Part shown: positions 17,869 through 28,033 of the stretch, in pieces
How positions within the stretch are numbered: the first letter of the stretch is position 1
Layout of the letters: each line of letters opens with the position of its first letter
Source: JBBATK01 sp044228285
GTDB lineage: Bacteria > Bacteroidota > Ignavibacteria > Kapaibacteriales > NICIL-2
Assembly (NCBI GenBank): GCA_044228285.1
Contig: JBGAVD010000002.1
Coordinates: 310,001-374,000 of the forward strand
Reading direction: 5' to 3'
DNA length: 64,000 nucleotides
Position numbers and translations under genes: made by a program
Notes under the pieces: generated by a model
What the model was told of the DNA's origin: nothing
Database searches by the model: none
Seen by the model: the letters and a program-made list of their open reading frames with translations, nothing else

Positions 17869-18367
17869 GAGAGCGAGATTTCTCGTTCTTTAGACATGGA
17901 TCACTAGATAAGGAGGATGCGCGACTGATCTCAAGGAAAATCTTGTTCGCCTCCTGTAATCTCAGAGCCTCCTGCGCCACAACCCGGTTGGCTCCAGGCA
18001 TTGGTCCTTTGCCGCTAGAACGAATACAGAGTGTAGGACTCAGAAATCGAACCTAGAATTTCAGAGCGAAGTGGAATCTAATCGACTTTCTTTGCGGTCT
18101 AAGTGCTGGCCGACACGAGCTTGAATCCAAAATCACTAGGTTCAATGCCGGAGCTTTGAGATCAATACGTAACTAGTCTACACTGCACAACTACTTGTTT
18201 TGTATTTGGTTAGAAGAAAATCTCTGTATATTAGAATGGAAGATGAACGGTGCGACCTACGGCGTGTAGGTAGCCAGATGCTTCGATGGCTAGGTTCGAA
18301 GTATGAGACGGCAACACAGGTGAGTATTGAATAGTTTAATTTTACCATAAACGTAGGAGAGGAACCC
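17869..18367. other. Gap without recognisable gene
   Basis: About 500 bases with no convincing frame, RNA gene or terminator. The segment near 18060-18170 has tRNA-like words (ggttcaatgcc) but no cloverleaf can be built. The end carries the ribosome binding site ggagagg upstream of ATG 18368. Confidence 0.4.
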
Positions 18368-21300
18368 ATGAGACTGAGTTTACGAACGCTGATTACCTTA
18401 AGTCTATTGCTCAGCGCAGTTTTGAGCTCAAGTGTCGTACATGCGGCTGACAAGCCAATAATGAGTTTTACGTCTATCCGCGATGGTTCGGCACAGAAGC
18501 AGTGGAGTACAGAAGACTGTACAGGATCTATGACTGGCGCAAAGACTTTGACGATAGTAGGAAGTTTCCCAACCGGTAGAACAGACCATCTTAAGGATCA
18601 GAAGTTAGTTATTACCATCGTTAATTTTCATGGCACAGACACATACACCGGCGGTATGACCCAAACCTATTTCGAGGATTTGTTTGGCGCACAAAAGATA
18701 AAAGCGACATTTCGATCGGGAACAGTCGTTATCACCGATTTCAATCTAAATACAGGATTGCTGTCTGGCACCTTTTCTCTTTTGCTAGAGTCTCATCCAC
18801 CAAACCTAGAGACATTTAAGACTGCGATCACAGCCGGAACATTTTCAGCTCGCTTTGAGAATGAGCTTCAAGTCTTGGTGGCACCTGGTAAGAACCCATT
18901 TAACACCAATGCGAAAACAAAGGTCAACTACAAAGTGAAAATTACTGATTTGTTCGGTAATCTTGTTGAAGGCGCGAATGTGTCATACACCGATGAAATT
19001 AATAATAAGAAAAATGAGAAGCTTGGTACAACGAGTGCGAATGGGGAGCTAATCTACGAGTTGGAAATCGCCGAAACAGTAAAGTCAGCAGATTACGAAC
19101 TGAGTTTTAGTGCAACCAAGGACAAGTACAAAACATCACAACTTGTAAAGAAAACAGTCTCCGTTTCAGGTCGGTATTGGGTATATAAGTGTGCTGGTCT
19201 TCCACTACTGACGTTTGATGCTGGGCAAGGAAATGAATGGAAGAAGGAGGATGACAATTCACCCATACTCTCTCACAAGGGAAGCGCCAAGATTAATGAG
19301 ATACTTGAGTTAAAGGGCGAGATAAAGATTGACCCAACTGCTGGACAGGAAGCTTTAAGCGGTACTTATGATATTGTTATTCCAGAAATGAAAGAAGGGG
19401 CAGGCAAGGTTGTTGTTGATTTGATAGTTGGCAAAGCACTTAACTTCGCTCTCTCATGCGATACGAAATTTAAACTTCTTACGCCTGAGTTATTGAAAAA
19501 GAAGATAGGTGGCTCAGAATTTAGCCTTGAGGAGTTTTCTTTTCAAGATTTGGATTTTGGTACAGCGCTGGTTATTAAGGGAAAAGCAAATTGGGAGAAT
19601 GTCAAACAGAATGCATGTGAAGGACAGTCCAATACACCCGATAAAGGCGAAGTTGAGATCGGCCTCTCTATTGTGAAGGAAGAGTTAGGCGGAGTAAGCT
19701 TTGGGAAGATGTCAATATCCTTTACAGACTGTGTAATACCCGCTTTCCCACAATTCTGTGTAACACAGTTAGCCGGATCATATGATAATGTGAAGGACCA
19801 ATTCATGATTGCAGGCGGCTGTGCGTTTAAAGCTGGTGCAGGTGTTAAGAAAGCTTGGGATGCAACAATAAAGGGTTCGCTCACGATAGAAAAGAGCAAG
19901 TTTGATGGTTTTACTTTTGAAGGATCAACAAACCCTGGTGTACCTGTTCCTGAGGTGCCTATATTCATGTGGACCGGTTTAAAACTCGGAACATCAGGCT
20001 GGGCTAGCGATGAGTGGAAAGCTCAAAGTGCAGATATAACTGGTGTGTTTACTTCCGTTGATGATCAATTGATTAAGCGCGTGCCAAAACTGGAGTCCTT
20101 TCTTGGAAAGGCAAATATCTGTGAAGTAGAACTTGGCGCAAAACTAACATATCCGTTTATTGTTGAAGGCGGGTTGAAGCTTTCTCTCTTTAAAATACCA
20201 AGGATAAGTGTTACCAGACCCTGGCAAATAGAAGCTAGTCTGAAAGGTTCGATGGACTTCGTCAAGGGAATACGATCTAAGAGCCAGTACATTAAAGCGT
20301 TCCACTTCGGTGCTGATGACTACATAATCAATATTGAAAAGGGCTCTTCACAATCTGTGCTCTGGGAGGATTCATTCGCCTTTGCGTGTTCGACGGTGGC
20401 GAAGTTTCGCATGCCAGATATTCCAGGTGAGATGCCTGATAAAACCGCTGACGGCGAAGATCAGACGCCAGCTGTCTGGCTAATGAAGGCAATGAAGGGA
20501 CTTGGCATACTTCCACATGATTTGGGATATGCTGGAGCATATCTACGCTTTAACGAAAAGGACGGCCTGGTAGCCACAGGAGTTGTTGATTTGCAACAGA
20601 ATCCTTCTAGCTTCATTCGTTCCATTGGTAGGCTTTCTGTTGAAGCAAGCCTTAGTTCCGACACCGGTGTACATCTATGGTTTCATGGTTTCGATAAGAA
20701 ACTTGGGTTCATAAGTCATCGAAGCTCTAATAACGAGATACAGTCTTTGGATGACGGTGGTAGAAGATTAATCGCAGCATCATCACTAGACTCGTTTAAG
20801 ATCACACCAGACGTTGAGCGCGTATTCGTTATGGTGAAAAGCTTGAGTAAGATACCTGCAACCACTCTTGTTTCACCTGCAGGTGATCGCATTACGACTA
20901 CTAAGTCTGATTCCAGTGTTATTCTGTTCAAGAGTGCCGACAGTAAAATCGGCTTCTGGTCGCTCATCAACCCTGCGCAGGGCATTTGGACAGTCGAGAC
21001 AGTAAACCCAGCGAAAACTGACTCTGTTCTTATCTTCGGTTTGTCTCCAAACAACTCCAAACCGTTCTCTATCACTGCAAGTGCAGTAGGTCGCGACCTG
21101 AAGGTGAAGTGGGATAAGAGCTTATACTCTATGGGTGATAGAATAGATCTCTTTCTAAATGATGAGCTTACTGGATCAGGTGGTATTCCAATTGGCTACG
21201 TTGATGCAACACTTGGGGAGTATAGTTATACCATGTCAGACTCGCTGCCCTTCTGCACTTGCTATGTATATGGTATTCGTGTTGTGGATGGCTTACCAAA

Positions 21301-21904
21301 TGATCAGGCGTATGTAAATACGGAATTCAACACTGGAAGAATGTTCGCGCCAGCGCCTACAAATATTGTTGCCAACTCTAATGGAAAAGGGCAGACGAAT
21401 GTTCAGTGGACGCCAGTTTCGGCTCCGGGTATCCTTCGCTATGGTATATATGTGCGAACAGATGACGGTACTGACTCATTGTTAAGCACTGTGCCGTCAA
21501 GTTCCTCATCAGCTTACATCGAATGCGATACAACACTGCTGCGAACGCTCTTCATGGTGAGTTTCGATAGTCTATACCGCAAAGGTTGCCCTCGAAAGAG
21601 CGAATCTATTACTGTCGATATCAAGCAACATCCGGACGATCTTCGCGCTGCTATGAATTCTATCACGGTTGCGCCACAGCCAGCAAGTGACTTTCTGTAC
21701 TTTATTGCTCCGTCTGATTTCAATGGAAGTTATACTTGTGAGCTCTATGACTACATCGGACACAAAGTTGTGTCGAAACAGGTGGATGCTGGCACGTCTG
21801 GTCCTATCATGCTACCAGTTTCTGAGTTGAGAAGCGGTTGTTACATTTTGCGTTTATACACAGCCCAAATGCACAAAGAAGTTCTCGTTACTGTCCTCCA
21901 CTAA
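18368..21904 (+). CDS. Large secreted protein with T9SS-type C-terminal domain
   Basis: An 1178-residue protein with the ribosome binding site taggagagg seven bases ahead of ATG. The signal peptide ends near SSSVVHA. Residues about 175-270 form an Ig-like Big/invasin-type domain (NYKVKITDLFGNLVEGANVSY). The central 600 residues are unrecognised, beta-rich and Lys/Gly-rich. Two fibronectin III-like segments occur near 890-1070 (KPFSITASAVGRDLKVKW; PTNIVANSNGKGQTNVQW). The last 80 residues are a T9SS sorting-type domain (VAPQPASDFLYF ... ELRSGCYILRLY). Surface display is inferred from that domain; the biological role is unknown. It is monocistronic with a strong terminator after the stop. Confidence 0.85.
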   Translation: MRLSLRTLITLSLLLSAVLSSSVVHAADKPIMSFTSIRDGSAQKQWSTEDCTGSMTGAKTLTIVGSFPTGRTDHLKDQKLVITIVNFHGTDTYTGGMTQTYFEDLFGAQKIKATFRSGTVVITDFNLNTGLLSGTFSLLLESHPPNLETFKTAITAGTFSARFENELQVLVAPGKNPFNTNAKTKVNYKVKITDLFGNLVEGANVSYTDEINNKKNEKLGTTSANGELIYELEIAETVKSADYELSFSATKDKYKTSQLVKKTVSVSGRYWVYKCAGLPLLTFDAGQGNEWKKEDDNSPILSHKGSAKINEILELKGEIKIDPTAGQEALSGTYDIVIPEMKEGAGKVVVDLIVGKALNFALSCDTKFKLLTPELLKKKIGGSEFSLEEFSFQDLDFGTALVIKGKANWENVKQNACEGQSNTPDKGEVEIGLSIVKEELGGVSFGKMSISFTDCVIPAFPQFCVTQLAGSYDNVKDQFMIAGGCAFKAGAGVKKAWDATIKGSLTIEKSKFDGFTFEGSTNPGVPVPEVPIFMWTGLKLGTSGWASDEWKAQSADITGVFTSVDDQLIKRVPKLESFLGKANICEVELGAKLTYPFIVEGGLKLSLFKIPRISVTRPWQIEASLKGSMDFVKGIRSKSQYIKAFHFGADDYIINIEKGSSQSVLWEDSFAFACSTVAKFRMPDIPGEMPDKTADGEDQTPAVWLMKAMKGLGILPHDLGYAGAYLRFNEKDGLVATGVVDLQQNPSSFIRSIGRLSVEASLSSDTGVHLWFHGFDKKLGFISHRSSNNEIQSLDDGGRRLIAASSLDSFKITPDVERVFVMVKSLSKIPATTLVSPAGDRITTTKSDSSVILFKSADSKIGFWSLINPAQGIWTVETVNPAKTDSVLIFGLSPNNSKPFSITASAVGRDLKVKWDKSLYSMGDRIDLFLNDELTGSGGIPIGYVDATLGEYSYTMSDSLPFCTCYVYGIRVVDGLPNDQAYVNTEFNTGRMFAPAPTNIVANSNGKGQTNVQWTPVSAPGILRYGIYVRTDDGTDSLLSTVPSSSSSAYIECDTTLLRTLFMVSFDSLYRKGCPRKSESITVDIKQHPDDLRAAMNSITVAPQPASDFLYFIAPSDFNGSYTCELYDYIGHKVVSKQVDAGTSGPIMLPVSELRSGCYILRLYTAQMHKEVLVTVLH

Positions 21905-21930
21905 TGTTCGAATGGTCTAGTATAATCAGG

Positions 21931-21976
21931 GCTATCAACACGGAAGAGTCTTCATTGCCGTGTTGATAGCTTTTTT
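21931..21976 (+). terminator. Intrinsic terminator
   Basis: A 13-bp perfect stem (gctatcaacacgg / ccgtgttgatagc) is followed directly by TTTTTT. It lies 27 bases after the stop of the 1178-residue gene. Confidence 0.92.
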
Positions 21977-22649
21977 AGTTCTTCCGGCAGGTGAGTTGAG
22001 AGTATGTCTTTCCAGATTGATTTGAGACATGAGAGACTAAGCGCTATTGTGTCAACTCCCCAATGTTCAATAAGCCTCTGCATTTTCTAGATGTCAATAT
22101 TGATTTGCCTTCACTACATGACTCGGTGCGCTTTGATGACCATCCACTCTCTACTGTACGCTGCCTGGTCTGTAAGACAACTGCAGGCATTTATCAAACT
22201 CATCAGCGCTGGTAGCGCTATCCTGACGCCATCTAGTGCGTCACAATGATAGAAGCAGGCACATGGATTGGAGCGTACCGAGTACGTACTTCACTGGAGT
22301 GAACTCCCGCGGACTGAGCATTAATCTTGATTTACTGAACGGTTTGAAATACTGATGCTCAACTGGTTACCCGAAGACTAAGTCAGTGTTGTAGTCGAGC
22401 GTCTGCGTTTGAGCTGGGAGAGACGAGACTGTATCCGACTAACACAGTTGAGAGGTTTTTCGCGATGTGATGGCATATCAACGAAGAACCGGATCGTTTA
22501 TCAGTTCACAATCGAGCGTAGTCAGAAGTGCATAACCGTTATTAGCGGTTGCAATACAGGCGCAGATTTGGCGCACGTCGCACATCGCTCGAAAGCGGAT
22601 TTTCTCGCTTTCTGAGTGAGCTGACGCCATCGGAACTCAATGCTATCAC
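21977..22649. other. Gap without recognisable gene
   Basis: About 670 bases with no supported gene. The open frame at 22409-22615 has no recognisable motif and runs into the start of the duplicated segment. Confidence 0.4.
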
Positions 22650-23903
22650 AACATTTTCAATGGCTGTGCCCCTCTCCCATTGTATCGCCGCTCTCAATCC
22701 TATCCCATTTGCGGGCTCGAAAGTAGACCACAACAGTTTTCTTGTAAGCAGGGTGATACATGGAGGAGTCGACATCAGCATGAACCATGAACCATGAACT
22801 ATGAACCATGAACCATGAACCATGAACACATGGAGGTGAGAGTCATTAAGGACGATGCACTTTCCAAGGCATGAGCCGATTGGTATCGCGAGCTAACTAC
22901 AATGTCTTCAGAGCACTGGAGTCAGTTATCAGCACTTGCCAGTAGTGCACGTACATTAGCGTAGGCTTGAGCGCTAAGAGAGCAAGCCAGGAAGGTACTG
23001 AACGACCAAAGCAAGACATGCTCATTGATGCTTTGGAAGAACTGGTAACCCAAAGTTATGCGTTCTAAGCTTGAGTATATGAAAGAGAAATCTAACGCCA
23101 TCCATAACCACCTATACGGAATAGTCATCACTATCATCCACGCAAAGACCAATTCAAAGGCCGTGAGAATACTCAAAGTTCAATTCATTTAACCACTAGG
23201 TAAGCGAGTTTCGGTCATGGGTGAGTATGGGTATAACGATTCTGTTTGACTGGGCTATGTTAGTCCTCTAGCTGACACTCAATGGCTGGGAATCCACTCG
23301 ATATCATGAAGCCGCAGTTGTTATCACCTTACGTTATAGCTCACACTAGCGTAGATTTTGCAGGGAGCTATGTGAACAACAGTTGTTCTGAATCAGCTCT
23401 TATAAAAAGGTGATTGTGCTGTACGAGTTGGCTTGATTTCATCGACTCGGATTGGCAATTGCCTTAAACAATCAAAGCTTGGTGTATCTTCGTTCTTAAC
23501 AATTGAGCTCTATATGCTACACTTGGAGCATCGTACTGCCAAAATGGAGGATATCCCTCTCCTGGTAGATCTGCGCATCGAGTTTGCAGAGTCTATTCAT
23601 GGGAGCTTGCCAGAAATTCGTAGACAAGAGATACGTGGATCAGTGGAGCAGTACTTCGCAAAGACGATACCTCAGCTCGAGTATCTCTGCATTCTCTGTT
23701 TTCATAGACAGGAGCTAGCTGGAATGGGTGCTATGGTCTTGCGCAGACAACCTGGAGGAGCAAAGAACCCGAGTGGACGTATTGGGTACTTGGCGAATAT
23801 GTACACACGCCCTGCCTTTCGTCGGCAAGGCATTTGCAACGCAATCATTCACATGCTCATAGAACACGGGAAGTCTGAGGGCTTGCACGTGTTCGAACTG
23901 CAA
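22650..23903 (+). repeat. Tandem duplication, copy 1
   Basis: About 1.25 kb that recurs, offset by 1256-1260 bases, as the next segment. It starts near tttcaatgg, includes a 7-base microsatellite and a stretch without a recognised gene, and ends inside a GNAT coding sequence at gttcgaactgcaa. The copies differ by scattered one- to three-base indels and small clusters of mismatches. Confidence 0.85.
22779..22827 (+). repeat. Seven tandem copies of CATGAAC
   Basis: Seven 7-base units, one with C to T at the first base (TATGAAC). The same repeat, with one extra A, occurs at 24039-24088 in the second duplicate. Confidence 0.9.
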
Positions 23904-24014
23904 CTGCACAAGACAATAACAATTTCAATGCATATTCTCCTCCATTGTAATGCTACCACCTATCCCATTTGCGGGGCTCGAAAGCAGAATTACAACAGTT
24001 TTCTTAGCAGGTGA
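23514..24014 (+). pseudogene. GNAT acetyltransferase, copy 1, C-terminus replaced
   Basis: From ATG 23514 the frame reads a GNAT-type N-acetyltransferase (MLHLEHRTAKMEDIPLLVDL...), including the acetyl-CoA loop RPAFRRQGICNAII and the following helix. At about 23903 the sequence crosses the duplication junction and the frame continues into unrelated DNA (LHKTITISMHIL...) to a stop at 24014. The last strands of the fold (seen in copy 2 as ATPEGAKVYEQAGF...) are missing. It is therefore probably inactive unless the junction is an assembly error. Confidence 0.75.
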
Positions 24015-25161
24015 TACATGGAGGAAAGCTGATATCAGCATGAACCATGAACTATGAACTATGAACCATGAAACTATGAACCATGAACATTGCTGGAGGT
24101 GAGAGTCATTGGTGACGATGCACTTTCCAAGGCATGAGCCGATTGGTATCGCGAGCACTACAACTGCCAGAGCACTGGAGCCGTTATCAGCACTTGCCAG
24201 TAATGGCGTTGATTAGCGTAGGCTTGAGCGCTAAGAGAGCAAGCCAGAAGAAAATTGAACGACCAAAGCAAGACATACCATTGATGCTTTGGAAGAACTG
24301 GTAACCCAAAGTTATGCGTTCTAAGCTTGAGTATATGAAAGAGAAATCTAACGCCATCCGGCACCACCTATACGGAATACGTCATCACTATCATCCACGC
24401 AAAGACCAATTCAAAGGCCGTGAGAATACTCAAAGTTCAATTCATTTAACCACTAGGTAAGCGAGTTTCGGTCATGGGTGAAGTATGGGTATAACGATTC
24501 TGTTTGACTGGGCTATGTTAGTCCTCTAGCTGACACTCAATGGCTGGAATCCACTCGATATCATGAAGCCGCAGTTGTTATCACCTTACGTTATAGCTCA
24601 CACTAGCGTAGATTTTGCAGGAGCTATGTGAACAACAGTTGTTCTGAATCAGCTCTTATAAAAGGTGATTGTGCTGTACGAGTTGGCTTGATTTCATCGA
24701 CTCGGATTGGCAATTGCCTTAAAACAATCAAAGCTTGGTGTATCTTCGTTCTTAACAATTGAGCTCTATATGCTACACTTGGAGCATCGTACTGCCAAAA
24801 TGGAGGATATCCTCCTGGTAGATCTGCGCATCGAGTTTGCAGAGGAGTCTATTCATGGGAGCTTGCCAGAAATTCGTAGACAAGAGATACGTGGATCAGT
24901 GGAGCAGTACTTCGCAAAGACGATACCTCAGCTCGAGTATCTCTGCATTCTCTGTTTTCATAGACAGGAGCTAGCTGGAATGGGTGCTATCCCCGCTTGC
25001 GCAGACAACCTGGAGGAGCAAAGAACCCGAGTGGACGTATTGGGTACTTGGCGAATATGTACACACGCCCTGCCTTTCGTCGGCAAGGCATTTGCAACGC
25101 AATCATTCACATGCTCATAGAACACGGGAAGTCTGAGGGCTTGCACGTGTTCGAACTGCAA
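23910..25161 (+). repeat. Tandem duplication, copy 2
   Basis: The second copy of the ~1.25 kb unit, continuing past the point where copy 1 breaks off to give the natural end of the GNAT gene. The non-coding parts of the copies are nearly identical. Differences are concentrated in short runs and homopolymers, for example tataaaaagg versus tataaaagg. Confidence 0.85.
24039..24088 (+). repeat. CATGAAC tandem repeat, second copy
   Basis: Seven units of (C/T)ATGAAC with one additional A. It corresponds to 22779-22827 in the first duplicate. Confidence 0.85.
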
Positions 25162-25245
25162 GCTACACCGGAAGGTGCTAAGGTCTATGAACAGGCTGGT
25201 TTCACCCTCCATCCACAACCAACCTACCGTCTCATACTTGAATGA
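24770..25245 (+). pseudogene. GNAT acetyltransferase, copy 2, frameshifted
   Basis: ATG 24770 starts the same protein as copy 1. Compared with copy 1 it has a three-base loss near 24810, a three-base gain near 24845 and a two-base net gain near 24990 (gctatccccgcttgcg versus gctatggtcttgcg), which shifts the frame. The remainder, with the RRQGICNAII acetyl-CoA loop and a complete C-terminus ending TYRLILE, is read in another frame from about 24997 to 25245. Joining the first part of copy 1 to the end of copy 2 restores one intact ~157-residue acetyltransferase. Its substrate is unknown. Confidence 0.75.
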
Positions 25246-25293
25246 ACGCAGATCTCATGCGGTCAAGATCCGGCTCATCCTTAGACTTTAGGG

Positions 25294-25332
25294 CAACAAA
25301 AAGGGCAGCAGAGCCGAAGCTCGTACTGCCCT
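25294..25332 (-). terminator. Intrinsic terminator of the sigma/anti-sigma/lipoprotein operon
   Basis: On the minus strand the stem agggcagtacgagc/gctctgctgccct, with a UUCG tetraloop and one bulge, runs straight into TTTTGTT. It lies about 25 bases after the lipoprotein stop. Confidence 0.9.
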
Positions 25333-25356
25333 AAACAACCAGGGATATTGGTTGAG

Positions 25357-26514
25357 TTAAGGAATGTGAGCTGTTACGATACCTATGATGTCTTTAGTTA
25401 CACCAGCTGAGGCATCAGTGTAGTTGACAGTAGCCTCGAACATGTAGGAACCGTAGAGTACTGTTCCGGGAATGGCAGTATAGGTACATTCAAAAGTATG
25501 ATTTGCACCTGCGCCTACTTCTGTGGTCAGTGCATTCTTCGACAAATGGGCGTCGAAAACGAATTGTTGATCTGGAGCATCGACCCATGTTAGTCCGAGA
25601 TCGCGACTGTAACGGTAGCTTACACTGTTGATGAAAATGCTGTGTGATTGCGGATTGCTCAGAATCTGATCAAAGCTGAACGACTTTGCTGGCTTGATAG
25701 CGCCGAGATCATAGCTCTGAACACTGACCACCTGATTCTGCACTACTGCTGTTCCAATCAACTTTATACTCAGTACTTCTCCGTTGCTGTTCAAGAACTC
25801 GAGAAAAGTTGAGTACGATTCGGCGAGCAGCGGTGTACAGCTTAGGGCTACTGTTATCGCTGAATTGGGCTGCAGAACCAGAGGAAAACTGAGACCCGAC
25901 ACCATTTGAAATACTCCTCCCTTGGTATCGAGGTTCTTCGCATCTATGACAACGCTGCTGTCGATCGACGTATTCTGCAGTACAACCTCACTCGTCTTGG
26001 AGCTACCCAAGGCGATCACACCGAAGTCGAAAACCGTCGTGGATGCTTTCAGGTGTACAAAGCTGTTGCTCAAAGTGTTCGGTGCGTTCGCTGAGTAACT
26101 TGCCTTCAATGCAATGCCCTTCGTCACATCTCCATTGATCAACAAGGTGTTGTCGTAGTTGCCGGCAGTGGAGGAGTTAAAGTGCACATGTACGTCCAGT
26201 GTGCCACCTGGCTTCAAGTTGAATGGAAGGGTTGGAAGCTGTTCCAGACTAAACTCAGCACTTGCCTTTGTCAAACTAATGCTATTGATGACAATGGTTG
26301 TCACCGAATCGAGGTTACGTAATTGAATAGCTTTTGTGGATGCCTTCGAAACTTGTCCAAAGTCGACATTCTTCAATGCCGAGCTGAGTTTCTGCACGTT
26401 TGTTGTGGTACGCTGCTCCTCACGATTTGCTGGAACGTTGAGCGCTTGATCGCAGGACTCAAGTGCTCCAACTAGCAGGAGACACAATGCTACGCGTGTC
26501 AATAGTACTTTCAT
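25357..26514 (-). CDS. Lipoprotein with ASH/choice-of-anchor D-like domains
   Basis: A 385-residue lipoprotein: signal MKVLLTRVALCLLLVGALESC with the lipidated Cys at 21. The mature part contains two or three Ig-like domains of the ASH/DUF1573/choice-of-anchor D type, each recognisable by a VDFG or FDFGVI strand, then an LxN.....V segment and a PF.L.PG or PL.LQPNS turn (about residues 45-145, 155-255 and 265-385). Such domains usually mediate protein-protein contacts. It is the last gene of a three-gene operon, 34 bases after the anti-sigma/barrel fusion, and a terminator follows. The position suggests a partner of that fusion at the envelope; this is inference. Confidence 0.85.
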   Translation of the reverse strand: MKVLLTRVALCLLLVGALESCDQALNVPANREEQRTTTNVQKLSSALKNVDFGQVSKASTKAIQLRNLDSVTTIVINSISLTKASAEFSLEQLPTLPFNLKPGGTLDVHVHFNSSTAGNYDNTLLINGDVTKGIALKASYSANAPNTLSNSFVHLKASTTVFDFGVIALGSSKTSEVVLQNTSIDSSVVIDAKNLDTKGGVFQMVSGLSFPLVLQPNSAITVALSCTPLLAESYSTFLEFLNSNGEVLSIKLIGTAVVQNQVVSVQSYDLGAIKPAKSFSFDQILSNPQSHSIFINSVSYRYSRDLGLTWVDAPDQQFVFDAHLSKNALTTEVGAGANHTFECTYTAIPGTVLYGSYMFEATVNYTDASAGVTKDIIGIVTAHIP

Positions 26515-26548
26515 AGCTTTTCCTTAAAATGGTTGTAGAGTATTGATT

Positions 26549-28033
26549 CTAAAAATGAACTTGCAGGCCCAGGCTTGTTCCAAGTTTTGTGCTGAGGTTC
26601 CAAACATCAGCTTGTTGATAGGCAAAAAATGTTGATTCAAGGAGAAGGTTGATGTCGACGAGAGGACTGATACCAAAGCTCAGGCCAGCAGATGGACGCA
26701 ACATCGGACCCATCCGTGTTGCCCCCACAGTACTGCGTAGCACTGCTTGAATCTCTGCTCCATACAAAGTGCTGCTTTCAAAAGGTCTGTACTCGGCTCG
26801 TGCACCCAGCCAGAATCCCAAGTGATTCTGCTGGTACTCCGTTCGCGAATCTCCATCAACTACTACAAAGCGTTGGAGAATGGTTTCTTGTCCGAACTCT
26901 ATACCCACTGCCCAACGCTCATTCAGTCGTTTCTGCACACCAATCGCAACATTGTTGATAGGCGGGTCAATGAGTCCAGGCAGATCAACCTGTGGAAAGG
27001 AGAGTGCGCTAAACACGCGCAATTCGAGTGCATAGGGATAGTTCTTCGTTCCATCTAACTGTTTCCGGCGCTCATCTTGGAGCGCAGCGGCAGCGCCGCT
27101 CTGGTGCTTAGCTTGCTCTGCGTCAGAGACAACTTTCCGTTTCGCATCAGTGGAGAACGTCGCATTCGGTTCTTCATCCACGGTTGTCTTTGATTGCATG
27201 TCAATCGTCTGCGGAGCACTGCTGGAAGACTTAGTGAGTAGTGGGTCTGTTGTATTCTTTGATTGGAAGCCGACGCTAGCTCCTTGCTCGTCAGTAGTTA
27301 TGATTCCACCAATGTGTGCACTCGAAGGTTTTAGGCTGTGATTATCTCGTGTTGAAACAACTGACGCTGCAGAAGGCTGTTTGAGGAGCGCTGAAGTGGA
27401 ACTCCTCAAGATCAATGGGCCTTTCTCAGCATGAGATCCGCGGTCGCTGCGGCGAGACCCTGTCTTGGACAAGTCCTCAGTACGTGCTTCTTGCATAGCC
27501 TTCGCTCTTCCTGAAGGCGAGTACACGTTGCTGCTGGCTTCGCCCTTGGTCAGAACCGAATTACTTTTAGAGTTGCTCTGTTGAGCGTCTTGGAGGAGTG
27601 TTGCAGTTCGATTACTCAATGATTCATCACTATTGTTCTTCCTCAGCTCTGAGTTGTTTGACTCTTGGCGGCTCCGCTGTGTAAACTCGGTCAGAGCGTA
27701 CATCAAGAGCATTCCGCAAACAAATGAGAGTATGAGCGAGCTGTTGCGATACCGTGATGAAGTCGCTGGTGTGTTTGTTCGATTTTCTTGTGTATGCGGG
27801 ACCAGTGCAGCAGCCATCACCGCATCCTGGATTCGAGTGCGAAGAGCAGAAGGTATTGGTGCTTTGTCACTTTTGAGGACGCTACGGAGCAGGCGCGATT
27901 GTGAGAGCTCTTCACGAAGTGCGCTATTGCGTGCCAACTCGGCGAACAACAGTTGTTGTTCGGTTTCGCTGAGGTAGCCGTCGTTGTATGCCGACAACAA
28001 CTGACTGTAATAGGTATCATTCTCACTCATCAT
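26549..28033 (-). CDS. Anti-sigma factor fused to a C-terminal beta-barrel-like domain
   Basis: A 494-residue protein starting at tandem ATGs (28033/28030) inside the end of the ECF sigma gene, so translation is coupled. Residues 1-75 look like a cytosolic anti-sigma domain (LLSAYNDGYLSETEQQLLFAELARN...LREEL) but lack the zinc His-x3-Cys-x2-Cys motif. One membrane helix follows (about 99-117, SLILSFVCGMLLMYALTEF). Residues 120-330 are a long Ser/Thr/Asn/Lys-rich disordered linker. Residues 331-494 show amphipathic strands with aromatic ends (WAVGIEFGQ, LGFWLGARAEYRPF, INLLLESTFFAYQ) and end in Phe (LGLQVHF), as outer-membrane barrels do. The topology would run from cytoplasm through the inner membrane and periplasm to the outer membrane. 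I infer a sigma regulator tethered to an outer-membrane sensor. Confidence 0.75.
   Translation of the reverse strand: MMSENDTYYSQLLSAYNDGYLSETEQQLLFAELARNSALREELSQSRLLRSVLKSDKAPIPSALRTRIQDAVMAAALVPHTQENRTNTPATSSRYRNSSLILSFVCGMLLMYALTEFTQRSRQESNNSELRKNNSDESLSNRTATLLQDAQQSNSKSNSVLTKGEASSNVYSPSGRAKAMQEARTEDLSKTGSRRSDRGSHAEKGPLILRSSTSALLKQPSAASVVSTRDNHSLKPSSAHIGGIITTDEQGASVGFQSKNTTDPLLTKSSSSAPQTIDMQSKTTVDEEPNATFSTDAKRKVVSDAEQAKHQSGAAAALQDERRKQLDGTKNYPYALELRVFSALSFPQVDLPGLIDPPINNVAIGVQKRLNERWAVGIEFGQETILQRFVVVDGDSRTEYQQNHLGFWLGARAEYRPFESSTLYGAEIQAVLRSTVGATRMGPMLRPSAGLSFGISPLVDINLLLESTFFAYQQADVWNLSTKLGTSLGLQVHF

Noticed and set aside
18060..18170. tRNA-like words in the gap before 18368
   Set aside because: A T-arm-like word is present but acceptor and anticodon stems cannot be formed.
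22779..22827. CATGAAC repeats as a CRISPR array
   Set aside because: Units are 7 bases with no spacers and no cas genes are near.
22922..23176. Minus-strand frame present in both duplicates (also 24158-24367)
   Set aside because: The frame is not kept between copies and diverges by frameshift, so it is unlikely to be coding.
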